Assembly (NCBI RefSeq): GCF_019236175.1
Contig: NZ_JAFAJM010000014.1
Location: 248,001-312,000, forward strand
Source: Chryseobacterium sp.
Lineage (GTDB): Bacteria; Bacteroidota; Bacteroidia; Flavobacteriales; Weeksellaceae
Direction of reading: 5' to 3'
DNA length: 64,000 nt
A program made the translations under genes and the position numbers. Of the stretch, positions 46,187 to 55,429 are shown piece by piece. The stretch's first letter is position 1, and the number at the start of each line of letters is the position of its first letter. The notes under the pieces were generated by a model that was not told the DNA's origin, searched no databases, and saw nothing but the letters and a program-made list of their open reading frames with translations.

Positions 46187-46272
46187 AAAAAATAAAATAA
46201 AAATTAAGGTATTCAAAGTTGATTAAACTTATGAATATCTTAATTTTTAAAATACTATATACAACGAATTCA

Positions 46273-47094
46273 ATGAAAATAAAAGATCATTTTCTTTCAC
46301 AGGAAATATTTGAAATCAAGGAAACCGAAACAAAAGGAGTATTCAAAACCTCCCCTATCCCATCTAATATTTCCAAATACTACGAAAGTGAAGACTATAT
46401 TTCCCATCACCAGGATTCCGGAAGCCTTAAAGAAAAATTATATAAATTTCTTCAATCATTCAATCTGCAATACAAAAAAAATATTTTAGTAGACAGAATA
46501 AAAAAAGGATCAAGAGTTTTGGATTACGGATGCGGCGCAGGCGAATTCGTAAAGTATATAGAAAATGATTTTGAAACCTTCGGTTTTGAACCGGACGCAG
46601 ATGCAAGAAAAGCAGCTCAGAAAAAAATAACAACTGCAGATATTCTGAATGATATCAATACCATTGATGATTACAGTCTGGATGCCATAACGCTGTGGCA
46701 TGTATTTGAGCATATAGAAAATCAGGATGAGATGCTTAACATCTTCAGCAGGAAATTAAAGGAAAAAGGACTTTTGATTATAGCCGTACCCAATCCTACT
46801 TCTTATGATGCTAAACATTACAAAGAATATTGGGCAGCTTATGACGTCCCAAGACATATCTATCATTTTTCAAAAAACGGAATGGAAAATCTAATTTCTA
46901 AAAAACCAAATTGGAAAATGAGAAAGATTAAACCTTTGGTTCTTGATTCATATTATATTTCGATGTTGAGCGAAAAATACAAAAAATCACCACTATTTTG
47001 GCTAAAGGCAAGCATTTACGGTACGATTTCGAACATAAAAGCCCTATTTTCGAACGAATTTTCAAGCTTGATATATATTATCGAAAAAAAGTAG
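46273..47094 (+). CDS. Class I SAM-dependent methyltransferase
   Basis: A 273-residue enzyme with the SAM motif I VLDYGCGAGEF (about residue 81), acidic residue after GFEP, and ITLWHVFEHIE, the usual post-motif of Methyltransf_11/23 enzymes. The substrate is unknown. The ATG at 46273 (MKIKDHFL) is preferred; an earlier ATG at 46219 gives an AT-coded leader. A terminator follows directly. Confidence 0.8.
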   Translation: MKIKDHFLSQEIFEIKETETKGVFKTSPIPSNISKYYESEDYISHHQDSGSLKEKLYKFLQSFNLQYKKNILVDRIKKGSRVLDYGCGAGEFVKYIENDFETFGFEPDADARKAAQKKITTADILNDINTIDDYSLDAITLWHVFEHIENQDEMLNIFSRKLKEKGLLIIAVPNPTSYDAKHYKEYWAAYDVPRHIYHFSKNGMENLISKKPNWKMRKIKPLVLDSYYISMLSEKYKKSPLFWLKASIYGTISNIKALFSNEFSSLIYIIEKK

Positions 47095-47154
47095 AAAATC
47101 GATTTTTAAGCCGTTTCTGACGTCCAAAATTCAGCATATTTGTTAAAAAAAACA

Positions 47155-47187
47155 AAAACTCAGGAAAACTATCCTGAGTTTTTTTAT
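47155..47187 (+). terminator. Terminator after the methyltransferase
   Basis: The stem AAAACTCAGGA/TCCTGAGTTTT is followed by TTTTT. Confidence 0.9.
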
Positions 47188-48053
47188 GAAAAGGCTTCAT
47201 CAGAATTTAAAAAAAGAATAATTTGTTCAAAATTGAATAAAAATATAACCTCATAAAAATCAATTGTAGTCTTACTCTTATTTTCAGAATACAATTTAAA
47301 TTTTCAGATTTAAACCCTGCTTTTTTCATTTAAAAAAAAATTTGAAATACCATAAGAAAAAAATCAAACCTCAGTTTTTCGAGAGCACTCCCCTACCCTG
47401 TCTTTTGATGAATAAAAAAATTCAGATACCTGAAATTAGTTCTTCGAAATTTTCTTCTATCAGCAACCGGACATATCAAAAAGACAATACGAATAAAAAA
47501 AATCAAAAAAAACGGGCTGAAAACCTAAATCGCACATAAATACACTTATTTTCACGTCAATTAATAAAAAAGGTATTAATACTCTAAAACATCTAGAAAA
47601 TAGATTTTACAGGTATTTCTGAATGTCATTTTTTCATGCATTTAATAAAAATCAGTCCGAATAAAAAATTCCAGCTGAATAAAGAATTTTAAATTAAAAA
47701 CAAAGAAAATTTGATCTGATCCAAAAATAATAAGCTTGAAATAATTTCACACGAAAACCCGATTCCGGAATTTTAAAAATATTTCAGCTTTTTAAGCAAA
47801 TAAAAAATTGACAAAAAAAAATCTATAAGAAAACATGAACTTAAAATTTCAAAAATAAAAATAAAAAAAAGACTTTAAATGTTAAAATTCAATAACTTAC
47901 ATAGCCATGAACACCATTAACAAAACAAAAAAAGAACCAACTTAAAAACACCTCTAAAATTGCAAAAAATAAAAAGAAAATATCTATAATTAAATAAGAT
48001 TAATTACTAATTACCAATACGTTATAGCATCATATATCAATCATGATAAATAT
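47188..48053. other. Very AT-rich noncoding region
   Basis: About 870 bp without a credible gene. Three 60-bp lines counted by eye hold 13-18% G+C (for example 47821-47880: 8 of 60). The plus strand is strongly A-rich, with many A-tracts 8-12 bp apart that could bend the DNA. It lies between the right parS site and the candidate oriC. A 65-codon frame at 47342-47539 looks accidental. Confidence 0.7.
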
Positions 48054-48081
48054 AAAAAAGACCGAAAAAATTCCGGTCCTT
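48054..48081 (-). terminator. Terminator of the orphan gene
   Basis: On the minus strand GACCGG...CGGTC with an A/T-rich loop is followed by TTTTTTATA. Confidence 0.7.
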
Positions 48082-48085
48082 TTCT

Positions 48086-48670
48086 TTATAGATCAATAAT
48101 AAGATTACTTACAAGGTCAGAATTTCCTGAAAATAAACCTGGAGTAATATCATCAACTTTAAATTTAACCGCTGCCGTACCACCTGCTCCAAAGAGCATT
48201 AAAGAAAAGTTCCGGAAAAGGATAAGTAGGCTGAATCGTATACATCGCTCCCCTCTTTTATGGCTGTCAGAAAGCACCGGATTAATCAAAACAGAAGTAC
48301 CTCCACTGATACTAGGAACAGGAGTACTCACAAGTGATAAAACATTTTTTGCTTTATTGGATGGATCTGCCAGAAACCCAGCAGCTGGTGTAAACTCAAC
48401 TTTTGGCTGATTGTAAACATAAGTATTATCTTTTATTGTTGCAGACCGGATGATATCAGCATTAATTTCAATTAGATTTTCTAGAGCGTCAGAGGCCAAA
48501 ACATCATGCTGTAAAACTTTAGGATCATTAGCAGCTAGTGAATTACCATCAGCCCATATTGTCACTTTCTGAAAAACAACATTCTCCTTGGTAAAGCTGT
48601 CGATAAGCCGTACAAATTCATCGTTGGGAGTGGTATTTCCAAAGACGAAAAATTCATTTGTATACCTCAT
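48086..48670 (-). CDS. Orphan beta-rich protein with likely compensating frameshifts
   Basis: A 194-codon frame of unknown family. The N-terminal 130 residues (NEFFVFGNTTPNDEFVRLI and similar) look normal. Residues 140-155 in this frame are basic and hydrophobic (RCIRFSLLILFRNF) with rare CGA/CGG codons. Removing one base from a C4 run at 48250-48253 and adding one to an A4 run at 48205-48208 restores GSDVYDSAYLSFSGTFSL, which joins smoothly to LMLFGAGGTAAV. Either the gene carries two compensating indels or the sequence has two homopolymer errors. It stands alone between AT-rich noncoding stretches. Confidence 0.6.
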   Translation of the reverse strand: MRYTNEFFVFGNTTPNDEFVRLIDSFTKENVVFQKVTIWADGNSLAANDPKVLQHDVLASDALENLIEINADIIRSATIKDNTYVYNQPKVEFTPAAGFLADPSNKAKNVLSLVSTPVPSISGGTSVLINPVLSDSHKRGERCIRFSLLILFRNFSLMLFGAGGTAAVKFKVDDITPGLFSGNSDLVSNLIIDL

Positions 48671-48911
48671 AATACTATAATTTAGATTACCAATATATTC
48701 TCCGCTGTCGACAAAACATGATGTTCAAAAATTTAAAAATATCAGAAACAAAAGAAGAATAATCTGTATCTGAAAATTAAATATTTCTAATAAAAACTTG
48801 GTAAATCTATAAGTCTCAGTAGATGAAATACTTATTTTAACTATAACCTGAAGTTATATCATATAATTCAAAAAGTACGATTGATCCTGAGTTTTTACAG
48901 AGGATTTAAGA

Positions 48912-48944
48912 CATAAAAAAGCCTGCTAAAATAATTAGCAGGCT
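48912..48944 (-). terminator. Terminator of pgk
   Basis: A 10-bp stem AGCCTGCTAA/TTAGCAGGCT is followed on the minus strand by TTTTTTATG. Confidence 0.9.
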
Positions 48945-48967
48945 CAGAAAATATGAATTTTTTTTTC

Positions 48968-50158
48968 TTAATTATTGATTGCAGCTACTCCCGGAAGCTC
49001 AAGCCCTTCAAGACTTTCAAGCATTGCTCCTCCACCGGTAGATACATAACTTACCTTATCAGCGTAACCGAACTGCTTAACAAAAGCAACACTGTCTCCA
49101 CCTCCTACTAATGAGAAAGCACCCAGTCTTGTTGCTTCAGCAATACTATCACCCAAAGCAACTGTTCCGCCGGCAAAATGAGACATTTCAAAAACACCGA
49201 TCGGACCGTTCCAAAGAATTGTTCTTGAATTTAACAAGACATCGTTAAACTGATCTCTTGATTTATGCCCGGCATCCAGTCCCATCCATCCTTCAGGAAT
49301 TGCATAGATATCAGCTTCTTTTCTTTCCGTTTCATTGCTGAAGCTTTCTGCAATAATAACATCAGAAGGAAGGTATACTTTTACTTTATGTTCTTTTGCT
49401 TTTCCAAGGATTTCCAAAGCAAGCGGAAGTTTATCTTCTTCTACCAGTGAAGTTCCGATCTTACCTCCTAAAGCTTTAATAAATGTGAATGCCATTCCAC
49501 CACCAATAATCAGATTATCGATTGCCGGAAGAATATTTTCTATGATAGTAATCTTAGTTGAAACTTTCGATCCACCAAGGATTGCAGTAATAGGTCTTTC
49601 ACCACTCTTCAGTACTTTATCAATGGCCTGAAGCTCCTTAGCCATCAGTAAACCGAAATATTTAGTTGAAGGAAAGAATTTAGCGATAACTGCTGTAGAT
49701 GCATGAGCTCTGTGCGCTGTTCCGAATGCATCATTTACATAAGCATCCCCAAGTCTGGATAACTGCTCAGCAAAACCTTCATCTCCTTTTTCCTCTTCAT
49801 TATGAAAACGTACATTTTCCAACAATAAGATCTCACCGGGCTGTAATTCGGAAGCAGCCTTTTCAGCTTTCTCCCCGATACACTCATCAACAAACTTCAC
49901 TTCTTTTCCAAGTACAGCGGAAACTTCATTCAGAATATGTTTCAGCGAAAACTCATCTTTAACTTCTCCCTTTGGTCTTCCCAGATGGGTCATTAAAATC
50001 ACCGAACCGCCATCGTTAAGAATTTTTTCAACTGTAGGTTTTACAGCCACAATTCTTGTATTGTCCGTCACGTTGAGTTGATCATCCTGCGGAACATTGA
50101 AGTCCACCCTTACAAGAGCCTTCTTATCTCTAAAATTGAAATCATTGATTGTTTTCAT
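48968..50158 (-). CDS. pgk: Phosphoglycerate kinase
   Basis: Glycolytic transfer of phosphate from 1,3-bisphosphoglycerate to ADP. The 396-residue protein has the N-terminal RVDFNVP signature (about residue 17), HLGRPKG (58-64) and the C-terminal nucleotide loop GGGDSVAFVKQFG. The length is standard. It is monocistronic and transcribed away from the candidate oriC; its -7 box TACATTTG (50183-50190) lies at the edge of that region. Confidence 0.95.
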   Translation of the reverse strand: MKTINDFNFRDKKALVRVDFNVPQDDQLNVTDNTRIVAVKPTVEKILNDGGSVILMTHLGRPKGEVKDEFSLKHILNEVSAVLGKEVKFVDECIGEKAEKAASELQPGEILLLENVRFHNEEEKGDEGFAEQLSRLGDAYVNDAFGTAHRAHASTAVIAKFFPSTKYFGLLMAKELQAIDKVLKSGERPITAILGGSKVSTKITIIENILPAIDNLIIGGGMAFTFIKALGGKIGTSLVEEDKLPLALEILGKAKEHKVKVYLPSDVIIAESFSNETERKEADIYAIPEGWMGLDAGHKSRDQFNDVLLNSRTILWNGPIGVFEMSHFAGGTVALGDSIAEATRLGAFSLVGGGDSVAFVKQFGYADKVSYVSTGGGAMLESLEGLELPGVAAINN

Positions 50159-50182
50159 AAATATCGTTGAATTTTCGTTTCA

Positions 50183-50190
50183 CAAATGTA
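50183..50190 (-). promoter_or_regulatory. -7 box of pgk
   Basis: TACATTTG on the minus strand is an exact TAnnTTTG match 24 bp upstream of the pgk ATG. A TTG lies 16 bp further upstream. Confidence 0.55.
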
Positions 50191-50328
50191 AGGTTTTAAA
50201 CTTTTTCAACAGATTCATTCAAATAAAAGTTTTCAAAAACTTTCCTCATCCCCAATCACCCATTAATCAACAATTTTTTCTCTTCTAAAAAAAAGAATAA
50301 TGTAGTTGTTGTTGAGTATTGTTAGTTT

Positions 50329-50605
50329 CGGGGATAAGTTTTCAGGTAAAAGTTCACCACAAATAGCTTTTATCAAACTCATATTTAATCCACATTCTAA
50401 CCTCTTGTAAACCTGCTGATTCACATGCTTATCCACAATTGTGGATAATTTTAAAAACAATCGATTATTAGTTATTTCATTATGGAAAAACTTTGGATTT
50501 GTTGAAGAAAACATTTGGAAAGTTGTGGTTAAAATTTTCGGACAGGTTTTCTATTACGAAATAAATTCATCTTTAAAAATAGAAAGTTGAGAAAAGTTTT
50601 CCACA
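50329..50605. other. Candidate replication origin (oriC) with a DnaA-box cluster
   Basis: This lies in the 554-bp gap between divergent pgk and rpiB. Two perfect boxes form the palindrome TTATCCACAATTGTGGATAA (50429-50448). One-mismatch boxes are TAATCCACA (50386-50394), TGTGGTTAA (50524-50532) and TTTTCCACA (50597-50605); two-mismatch boxes are at 50329-50337 and 50353-50361. More one-mismatch boxes lie in the start of rpiB (50818-50826, 50832-50840 and 50871-50879). The flanks are AT-rich. parS sites 4-6 kb away and nearby mnmG fit an origin. No dnaA gene is in the window, so this rests on sequence pattern only. Confidence 0.65.
50429..50448. repeat. Inverted pair of perfect DnaA boxes
   Basis: The 20-bp palindrome TTATCCACAATTGTGGATAA contains TTATCCACA on each strand, separated by 2 bp. 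Confidence 0.8.
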
Positions 50606-50666
50606 CTTACTAACATACCTTTTCACAATTAATTCCCGGTTTACTAACACTAATTGTTATTATTCT

Positions 50667-50674
50667 TAACTTTG
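50667..50674 (+). promoter_or_regulatory. -7 box of rpiB
   Basis: TAACTTTG is an exact TAnnTTTG match 38 bp before the rpiB ATG. The -33 element is not clear. Confidence 0.5.
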
Positions 50675-50712
50675 TAAGGAAATAGAATCTAATAAAGCTT
50701 AATAAGAGTATT

Positions 50713-51147
50713 ATGAAAAGAAAAATTGCTATCGCAGCGGACCATGCAGGCTATGAATATAAGGAGATTGTTAAAAACTACCTCTCGGAACATTTTGAAG
50801 TTCAGGATTTTGGCACGTTTTCCACAAACAGTGTGGATTATCCGGACTTTGTACACCCGGCTGCGACCTCTGTGGAAAACGGAGAAAATGAGCTGGGAAT
50901 TTTGATCTGCGGAAGCGGAAACGGTGTTCAGATCACTGCGAACAAGCATCAGAAAATAAGATGCGCACTTTGCTGGATGCCGGAGATTGCAACCCTGGCA
51001 AGACTACATAATGATGCTAATATGATTTCAATGCCTGCAAGATTTATATCAAAAGAATTGGCGTTGGAAATTGTAGATAAATTTCTTTCAACAGATTTTG
51101 AAGGTGGAAGACACCAGAACAGAGTTGACAAAATTGCAGTTTGCTAA
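50713..51147 (+). CDS. rpiB: Ribose-5-phosphate isomerase B
   Basis: Interconverts ribose-5-phosphate and ribulose-5-phosphate. The 144-residue protein shows AIAADHAGYEYK (residues 6-17), the ICGSGNGVQITANK active-site loop near 70, and RLHNDAN with the phosphate-binding residues. The length is normal for RpiB. Its first 60 codons contain several DnaA-box-like sequences. It is monocistronic. Confidence 0.93.
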   Translation: MKRKIAIAADHAGYEYKEIVKNYLSEHFEVQDFGTFSTNSVDYPDFVHPAATSVENGENELGILICGSGNGVQITANKHQKIRCALCWMPEIATLARLHNDANMISMPARFISKELALEIVDKFLSTDFEGGRHQNRVDKIAVC

Positions 51148-51154
51148 ATAGAAT

Positions 51155-51192
51155 AAGGCTTGTAAATCGGTTTACAAGCCTTATTAATTTTT
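51155..51192 (+). terminator. Terminator after rpiB
   Basis: A 12-bp stem AAGGCTTGTAAA/TTTACAAGCCTT with loop TCGG is followed by ATTAATTTTT. Confidence 0.85.
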
Positions 51193-51197
51193 ATTCG

Positions 51198-51205
51198 TAC
51201 ATTTG
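51198..51205 (+). promoter_or_regulatory. Possible -7 box for the TSP3-repeat/rnr operon
   Basis: TACATTTG is an exact TAnnTTTG match directly after the rpiB terminator and 177 bp before the next gene. Confidence 0.4.
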
Positions 51206-51382
51206 CAGTGTTCAATAGAAATTACACCCTATACTTCTCCTGAGCCTTTATAATATTTTAAAGATATTTTTATAGAAGGTTTTCTCTTTTCTTCTCCAAA
51301 TAGTATTAAATTTATAAACAACTAAAGCTTCCGTTATAAAGTGGATTTAGAATAATAAAGTTAAATTAAACATTAAGGTTTG

Positions 51383-52354
51383 ATGAAAATAAAATTATCT
51401 GCGGTATTATTTTTTATGTTAGGTTGTTTCCATGGTCAGGAGATTAAAGATCGTAATACCTTTAATAAATGCAGGAAAGAATTCAGTAGAAAGATCTGTC
51501 TTTCCGATAAGGATACGGACGGGGTTCTGTTTTATCTTGACCAGTGTCCTGAGGTATCCGGGCCGGAAGATAATAATGGATGTCCATGGGCAGATACAGA
51601 TAATGATGGAGTGATTGATAAATATGATGCATGCCCTACTGTAGAAGGACCCGAAGAAAATAATGGCTGCCCGTGGCCGGATACAGATGGTGATGGGGTT
51701 CTGGACAAGGATGATGCATGTCCTACTATACCCGGAGATCCGAAAAATAAAGGCTGTAAAGCAATTCCCAGCTCAAAAAGCTACACGGCAGAAGAGCTGC
51801 AAAAAATAGAAAATGATTTTTTAGCTAATAATAAAAATATTAATTATCATGCATTAGCAGATTATATTTTCAAAAAAATAGATACAAAGAATCTGAATAA
51901 GAAAGTGCTTTATCTTTCTATTTATAGAATATATCAAGCGGGATGCGGGCTGGACAGGACTGATTATTCTGATGTGAACTTGGTACAGCGATTGATATTT
52001 CAATCATTCTGGGATGAGAGAAACTTTAAAAAGTTTGCCAATCTTTTTCCTAATAAAATAATTCTTCCCATAGGAAGACCTCGTATTTATGATTACGAGA
52101 GTAACAAGAGTATAGGAAACCTTAAAGGGGTACCTAAATTAGTAACAAAATATGGAACGGTTTATAATGCAAAAGGAAGATTTGCGGAAATATCAGATTC
52201 TAATGAAAAAATAATTTCGGACAGTGATGGAATAACTTTATTTTTATTCGTTGAAAATAATAAAGTAGCCGTTTCTCTCAATGAAAAGGATTTTTATTTT
52301 AGATGTAAGAATTCAAAAATTGAAGAGATTTCGGGTTCGGAATATAACAATTAA
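51383..52354 (+). CDS. Exported protein with thrombospondin type 3-like calcium repeats
   Basis: A 323-residue protein with a signal peptide. MLGC at residues 12-15 may be a weak lipobox; cleavage after HGQ is the alternative. Residues 44-115 hold three repeats of the form [16 protein letters not shown] plus [13 protein letters not shown], the calcium-binding TSP3 pattern. The C-terminal 200 residues are of unknown fold. The ATG at 51383 follows TTAAGG. The gene ends 10 bp before rnr. Confidence 0.72.
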   Translation: MKIKLSAVLFFMLGCFHGQEIKDRNTFNKCRKEFSRKICLSDKDTDGVLFYLDQCPEVSGPEDNNGCPWADTDNDGVIDKYDACPTVEGPEENNGCPWPDTDGDGVLDKDDACPTIPGDPKNKGCKAIPSSKSYTAEELQKIENDFLANNKNINYHALADYIFKKIDTKNLNKKVLYLSIYRIYQAGCGLDRTDYSDVNLVQRLIFQSFWDERNFKKFANLFPNKIILPIGRPRIYDYESNKSIGNLKGVPKLVTKYGTVYNAKGRFAEISDSNEKIISDSDGITLFLFVENNKVAVSLNEKDFYFRCKNSKIEEISGSEYNN

Positions 52355-52364
52355 AAAAATTAAA

Positions 52365-54518
52365 ATGCCAAAAAAAAGAAAATATATAAGTCATAAAAAT
52401 GATTTAAAAATGATGGAAATCGGGAGACTGATTCTCCGTTTTATGAATGCAAATTCATCAAAAATTTATAATTATAAGCAGATCGCTGACGGAATTGATT
52501 ATAAAAATCCGAGACAAAGAGAGCTCGTAATCCAGGCGCTTCATAAACTTCAGGGTTCTGAAAAGATCAAAGAAGTGGAAAAAGGTAAATACATCGTGAA
52601 TCTGAAAATTGCCGGAACACTCTCGGGAATTATCGATTTTAATCAAAGTGGTAATGCCTATGTCAATGTTGAAGGAATGGAGGATGATATCTTCATCCAT
52701 GCGAAAAATGTGAAGGATGCACTACAGGGAGATAAGGTTCTTATTATAACTTATCATTATAAAGGAAAGAAACTGGAAGGCTCCGTTTTGGAGGTTTTGG
52801 AAAGAACAAGAACGGAGTTTGTAGGAACTTTTCAAAAGGTTGCCCACAAGGATTTCGGGTTTGTAGTTTGTGATAAAAAATCAATCAATACAGATATTTT
52901 TATCCCAAAAAGCAAGTTCAATAATGCAGAGGATGGTGATAAGGTCATTGTAAAAATGACAGAATGGAAACCGGGTGATAAAAACCCTGAAGGGGAAATT
53001 ATTCAGGTACTGGGTGCTCCGGGTGAACACGAAACGGAAATCCACTCTATTCTTGCTGAATATGGTTTGCCTTATGAGTTTCCACAGGAAGTAGAACTCG
53101 ATGCAGATAAAATTGACAGAAGAATTACAGATGAAGAAGTGGCAAAACGATGGGATATGCGTACAATCTGTACGTTTACGATAGACCCTAAGGATGCGAA
53201 AGATTTTGATGATGCATTATCAATAAGAAAATTGGAAAACGGAAACTGGGAAATCGGAGTTCATATTGCCGATGTATCCCATTATGTAGTTCCGGGAACT
53301 ATTCTTGATGATGAAGCTTATCAGAGAGCAACTTCCGTATATCTGGTAGACCGTGTGGTTCCGATGTTACCGGAAGTATTGAGTAATGATGTTTGTTCTC
53401 TTCGTCCGAACGAAGATAAATATACGTTCTCAGCAGTTTTCGAACTGAATGATCAGGCAGAAATTCAGAAGCAATGGTTCGGAAGAACAGTGATTCACTC
53501 AGACAGAAGATTTACTTATGAGGAAGCTCAGGAACGTATTGAAACAGGTGAAGGAGATTTAGCCGAAGAAATCAATGTTCTGGACAGACTGGCTAAAATT
53601 TTACGTAACGACCGTATCAGAAAAGGAGCCATTACTTTTGACAGAAGTGAAGTAAGGTTCAATCTGGATGAAAATAATGAGCCAATCGGGGTATACTTTA
53701 AAATAAGTAAAGATTCCAATCACCTGATTGAGGAATTCATGCTCTTAGCTAATAAAAAAGTATCTGAATTTGTATCCCTGACAAGAAAAGGTGAGATCAC
53801 CAACAATACATTTATTTACAGGGTTCACGATGATCCGGATCCTGCGAAACTTGAAGCATTGAGAGATTTTGTCTCAACTTTCGGATATACCATGAATCTG
53901 GCCAATACCAAAAAAGTGGCAGAATCATTGAATAAACTTCTTCATGATGTGAAAGGCAAAGGAGAAGAAAATATGATTGAAACACTTGCGATGAGAAGTA
54001 TGAGTAAAGCGGTGTATTCTACAGAACCTATCGGACACTATGGTCTTGGTTTCGCTTATTACAGCCACTTCACCTCTCCTATCCGTCGTTATCCGGATTT
54101 GATTGCCCATCGTCTTCTTCAGCATTATCTTGACGGAGGAAAATCGCCTAATAAACCTGAACTTGAGGAAAAAGCAAAACACTGCAGTTCCATGGAAAGA
54201 TTAGCAGCTGATGCAGAAAGAGACTCCATCAAGTATATGCAGGTTAAATTCATGGAAAAACATCTGGGAGAAACTTTCAGTGGTGTTATTTCCGGAGTGG
54301 CAGAATTCGGATTCTGGGTTGAAATTCCTGAAAACGGTGCCGAAGGTCTGATCAAACTTAGAGATCTGGTAGATGATTCCTATATGTTTGATGCGAAAAC
54401 GCATGCGGTATACGGAACAAGACACGGGAAAAAGTATCAGCTGGGAGATGTTGTACAGATTAAAGTGGTAAAAGCTAATCTGATTCAAAAACAACTGGAC
54501 TTTAAGGTGGTTGATTAA
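52365..54518 (+). CDS. rnr: Ribonuclease R
   Basis: A 717-residue 3'-5' exoribonuclease that degrades structured RNA. It has an N-terminal winged helix-like region (1-75), cold-shock domains (about 75-230), an RNB catalytic domain with the metal-binding Asp cluster DPKDAKDFDDALS near residue 273, and a C-terminal S1 domain (about 630-715, ISGVAEFGFWVEIPE). I chose the ATG at 52365 (MPKKRKYISHKND); a frame open to 52281 overlaps the upstream gene. It lacks the long basic C-terminal tail seen in some RNase R proteins. Confidence 0.93.
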   Translation: MPKKRKYISHKNDLKMMEIGRLILRFMNANSSKIYNYKQIADGIDYKNPRQRELVIQALHKLQGSEKIKEVEKGKYIVNLKIAGTLSGIIDFNQSGNAYVNVEGMEDDIFIHAKNVKDALQGDKVLIITYHYKGKKLEGSVLEVLERTRTEFVGTFQKVAHKDFGFVVCDKKSINTDIFIPKSKFNNAEDGDKVIVKMTEWKPGDKNPEGEIIQVLGAPGEHETEIHSILAEYGLPYEFPQEVELDADKIDRRITDEEVAKRWDMRTICTFTIDPKDAKDFDDALSIRKLENGNWEIGVHIADVSHYVVPGTILDDEAYQRATSVYLVDRVVPMLPEVLSNDVCSLRPNEDKYTFSAVFELNDQAEIQKQWFGRTVIHSDRRFTYEEAQERIETGEGDLAEEINVLDRLAKILRNDRIRKGAITFDRSEVRFNLDENNEPIGVYFKISKDSNHLIEEFMLLANKKVSEFVSLTRKGEITNNTFIYRVHDDPDPAKLEALRDFVSTFGYTMNLANTKKVAESLNKLLHDVKGKGEENMIETLAMRSMSKAVYSTEPIGHYGLGFAYYSHFTSPIRRYPDLIAHRLLQHYLDGGKSPNKPELEEKAKHCSSMERLAADAERDSIKYMQVKFMEKHLGETFSGVISGVAEFGFWVEIPENGAEGLIKLRDLVDDSYMFDAKTHAVYGTRHGKKYQLGDVVQIKVVKANLIQKQLDFKVVD

Positions 54519-54543
54519 TCATAAAAACAATCATATTCTAAAT

Positions 54544-54580
54544 AAAGAGGTTGCCCGTGCGGAGCGGCCTCTTTTTATTT
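54544..54580 (+). terminator. Terminator after rnr
   Basis: The stem AAAGAGG/CCTCTTT, with further internal GC pairing (GCCCGTGCGGAGC), is followed by TTTATTTT. Confidence 0.8.
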
Positions 54581-54669
54581 TACCTCATGTCTCTCCCGGT
54601 TCCTGCTTCTATTCTTAAAAAACTTATCTGGAATCTCCGGTTAAATCCGGTTGATATATAACATCTTTA

Positions 54670-54700
54670 TTGAATAATTAAATCATAAAGTATAACTTTG
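54670..54700 (+). promoter_or_regulatory. Promoter of the LysE/LD-carboxypeptidase operon
   Basis: TTG at 54670-54672, a 20-bp spacer and the exact box TAACTTTG at 54693-54700 lie 42 bp before the LysE-family ATG. Confidence 0.65.
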
Positions 54701-54742
54701 TATAAAACGAAATGGAAAATCTTTCATTTTAAATCATATTAA

Positions 54743-55429
54743 ATGCTAGAACTTGTACTATCTGCCATCATATTAGGATTCATGCTGAGTCTGGTTTTTA
54801 TTGGGCCCATATTTTTCCTGTTAATTGAAACCAGCTTTTCCAGAGGACCGAAACATGCTCTATCGTTGGATCTTGGGGTAATCAGTGCAGATTTATTGTG
54901 CATTGTAGCGGCTTATTATGCCAGCTCTGATATCGTCACATTAATTGACAAACATCCCGGGTTTTACAGGATCACTTCCATTCTTATTTTTATTTACGGG
55001 ATTGTGATGCTGGTAACAAAAACCAAAATGCATATGCCCGGCGAAGAAAAGATCATTGGCCAGAACTATATTAAAACTTTTTTTAATGGTTTTTTCTTTA
55101 ATCTTTTAAATGTTGGAGTCATCCTTTTCTGGCTGGTAACGGTAATTTCCGTAAGGAATCAATATCCGGACACCAGCAGTTTTATTTTATACATTAGCAT
55201 AGTACTGGCTACTTACCTTTCTATAGACCTTGCTAAAATATTTCTTGCCAAGCAATTTCATGATAAACTTACCCAGAAACTGGCGAATCAGATCAGAAGA
55301 GTGGTTGGCGTAATTCTTATTATTTTCAGTTTCTTTATCTTTTTACAGAGTTTTAAAAAGTTTAATCAGTTTGACAGACGACTGGAAGAAGCCGAAAAGA
55401 AAGAAATTAAATACCAAAAAGCAAAATGA
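54743..55429 (+). CDS. LysE family exporter
   Basis: A 228-residue inner membrane protein with six hydrophobic helices. The N-terminus LGFMLSLVFIGPIFFLLIETS carries the family's GP motif in helix 1, and FLAKQFHDKLTQKLANQIRR precedes the last helix. LysE-type proteins export amino acids or related small solutes. The solute is not deducible. The stop overlaps the start of the LD-carboxypeptidase gene by ATGA, so both may act on cell-wall peptide products, an inference only. Confidence 0.85.
   Translation: MLELVLSAIILGFMLSLVFIGPIFFLLIETSFSRGPKHALSLDLGVISADLLCIVAAYYASSDIVTLIDKHPGFYRITSILIFIYGIVMLVTKTKMHMPGEEKIIGQNYIKTFFNGFFFNLLNVGVILFWLVTVISVRNQYPDTSSFILYISIVLATYLSIDLAKIFLAKQFHDKLTQKLANQIRRVVGVILIIFSFFIFLQSFKKFNQFDRRLEEAEKKEIKYQKAK

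Noticed and set aside
47342..47539. A 65-codon open frame in the AT-rich gap
   Set aside because: It is Lys/Asn-rich with no start context or recognisable domain, as expected by chance in A-rich DNA.
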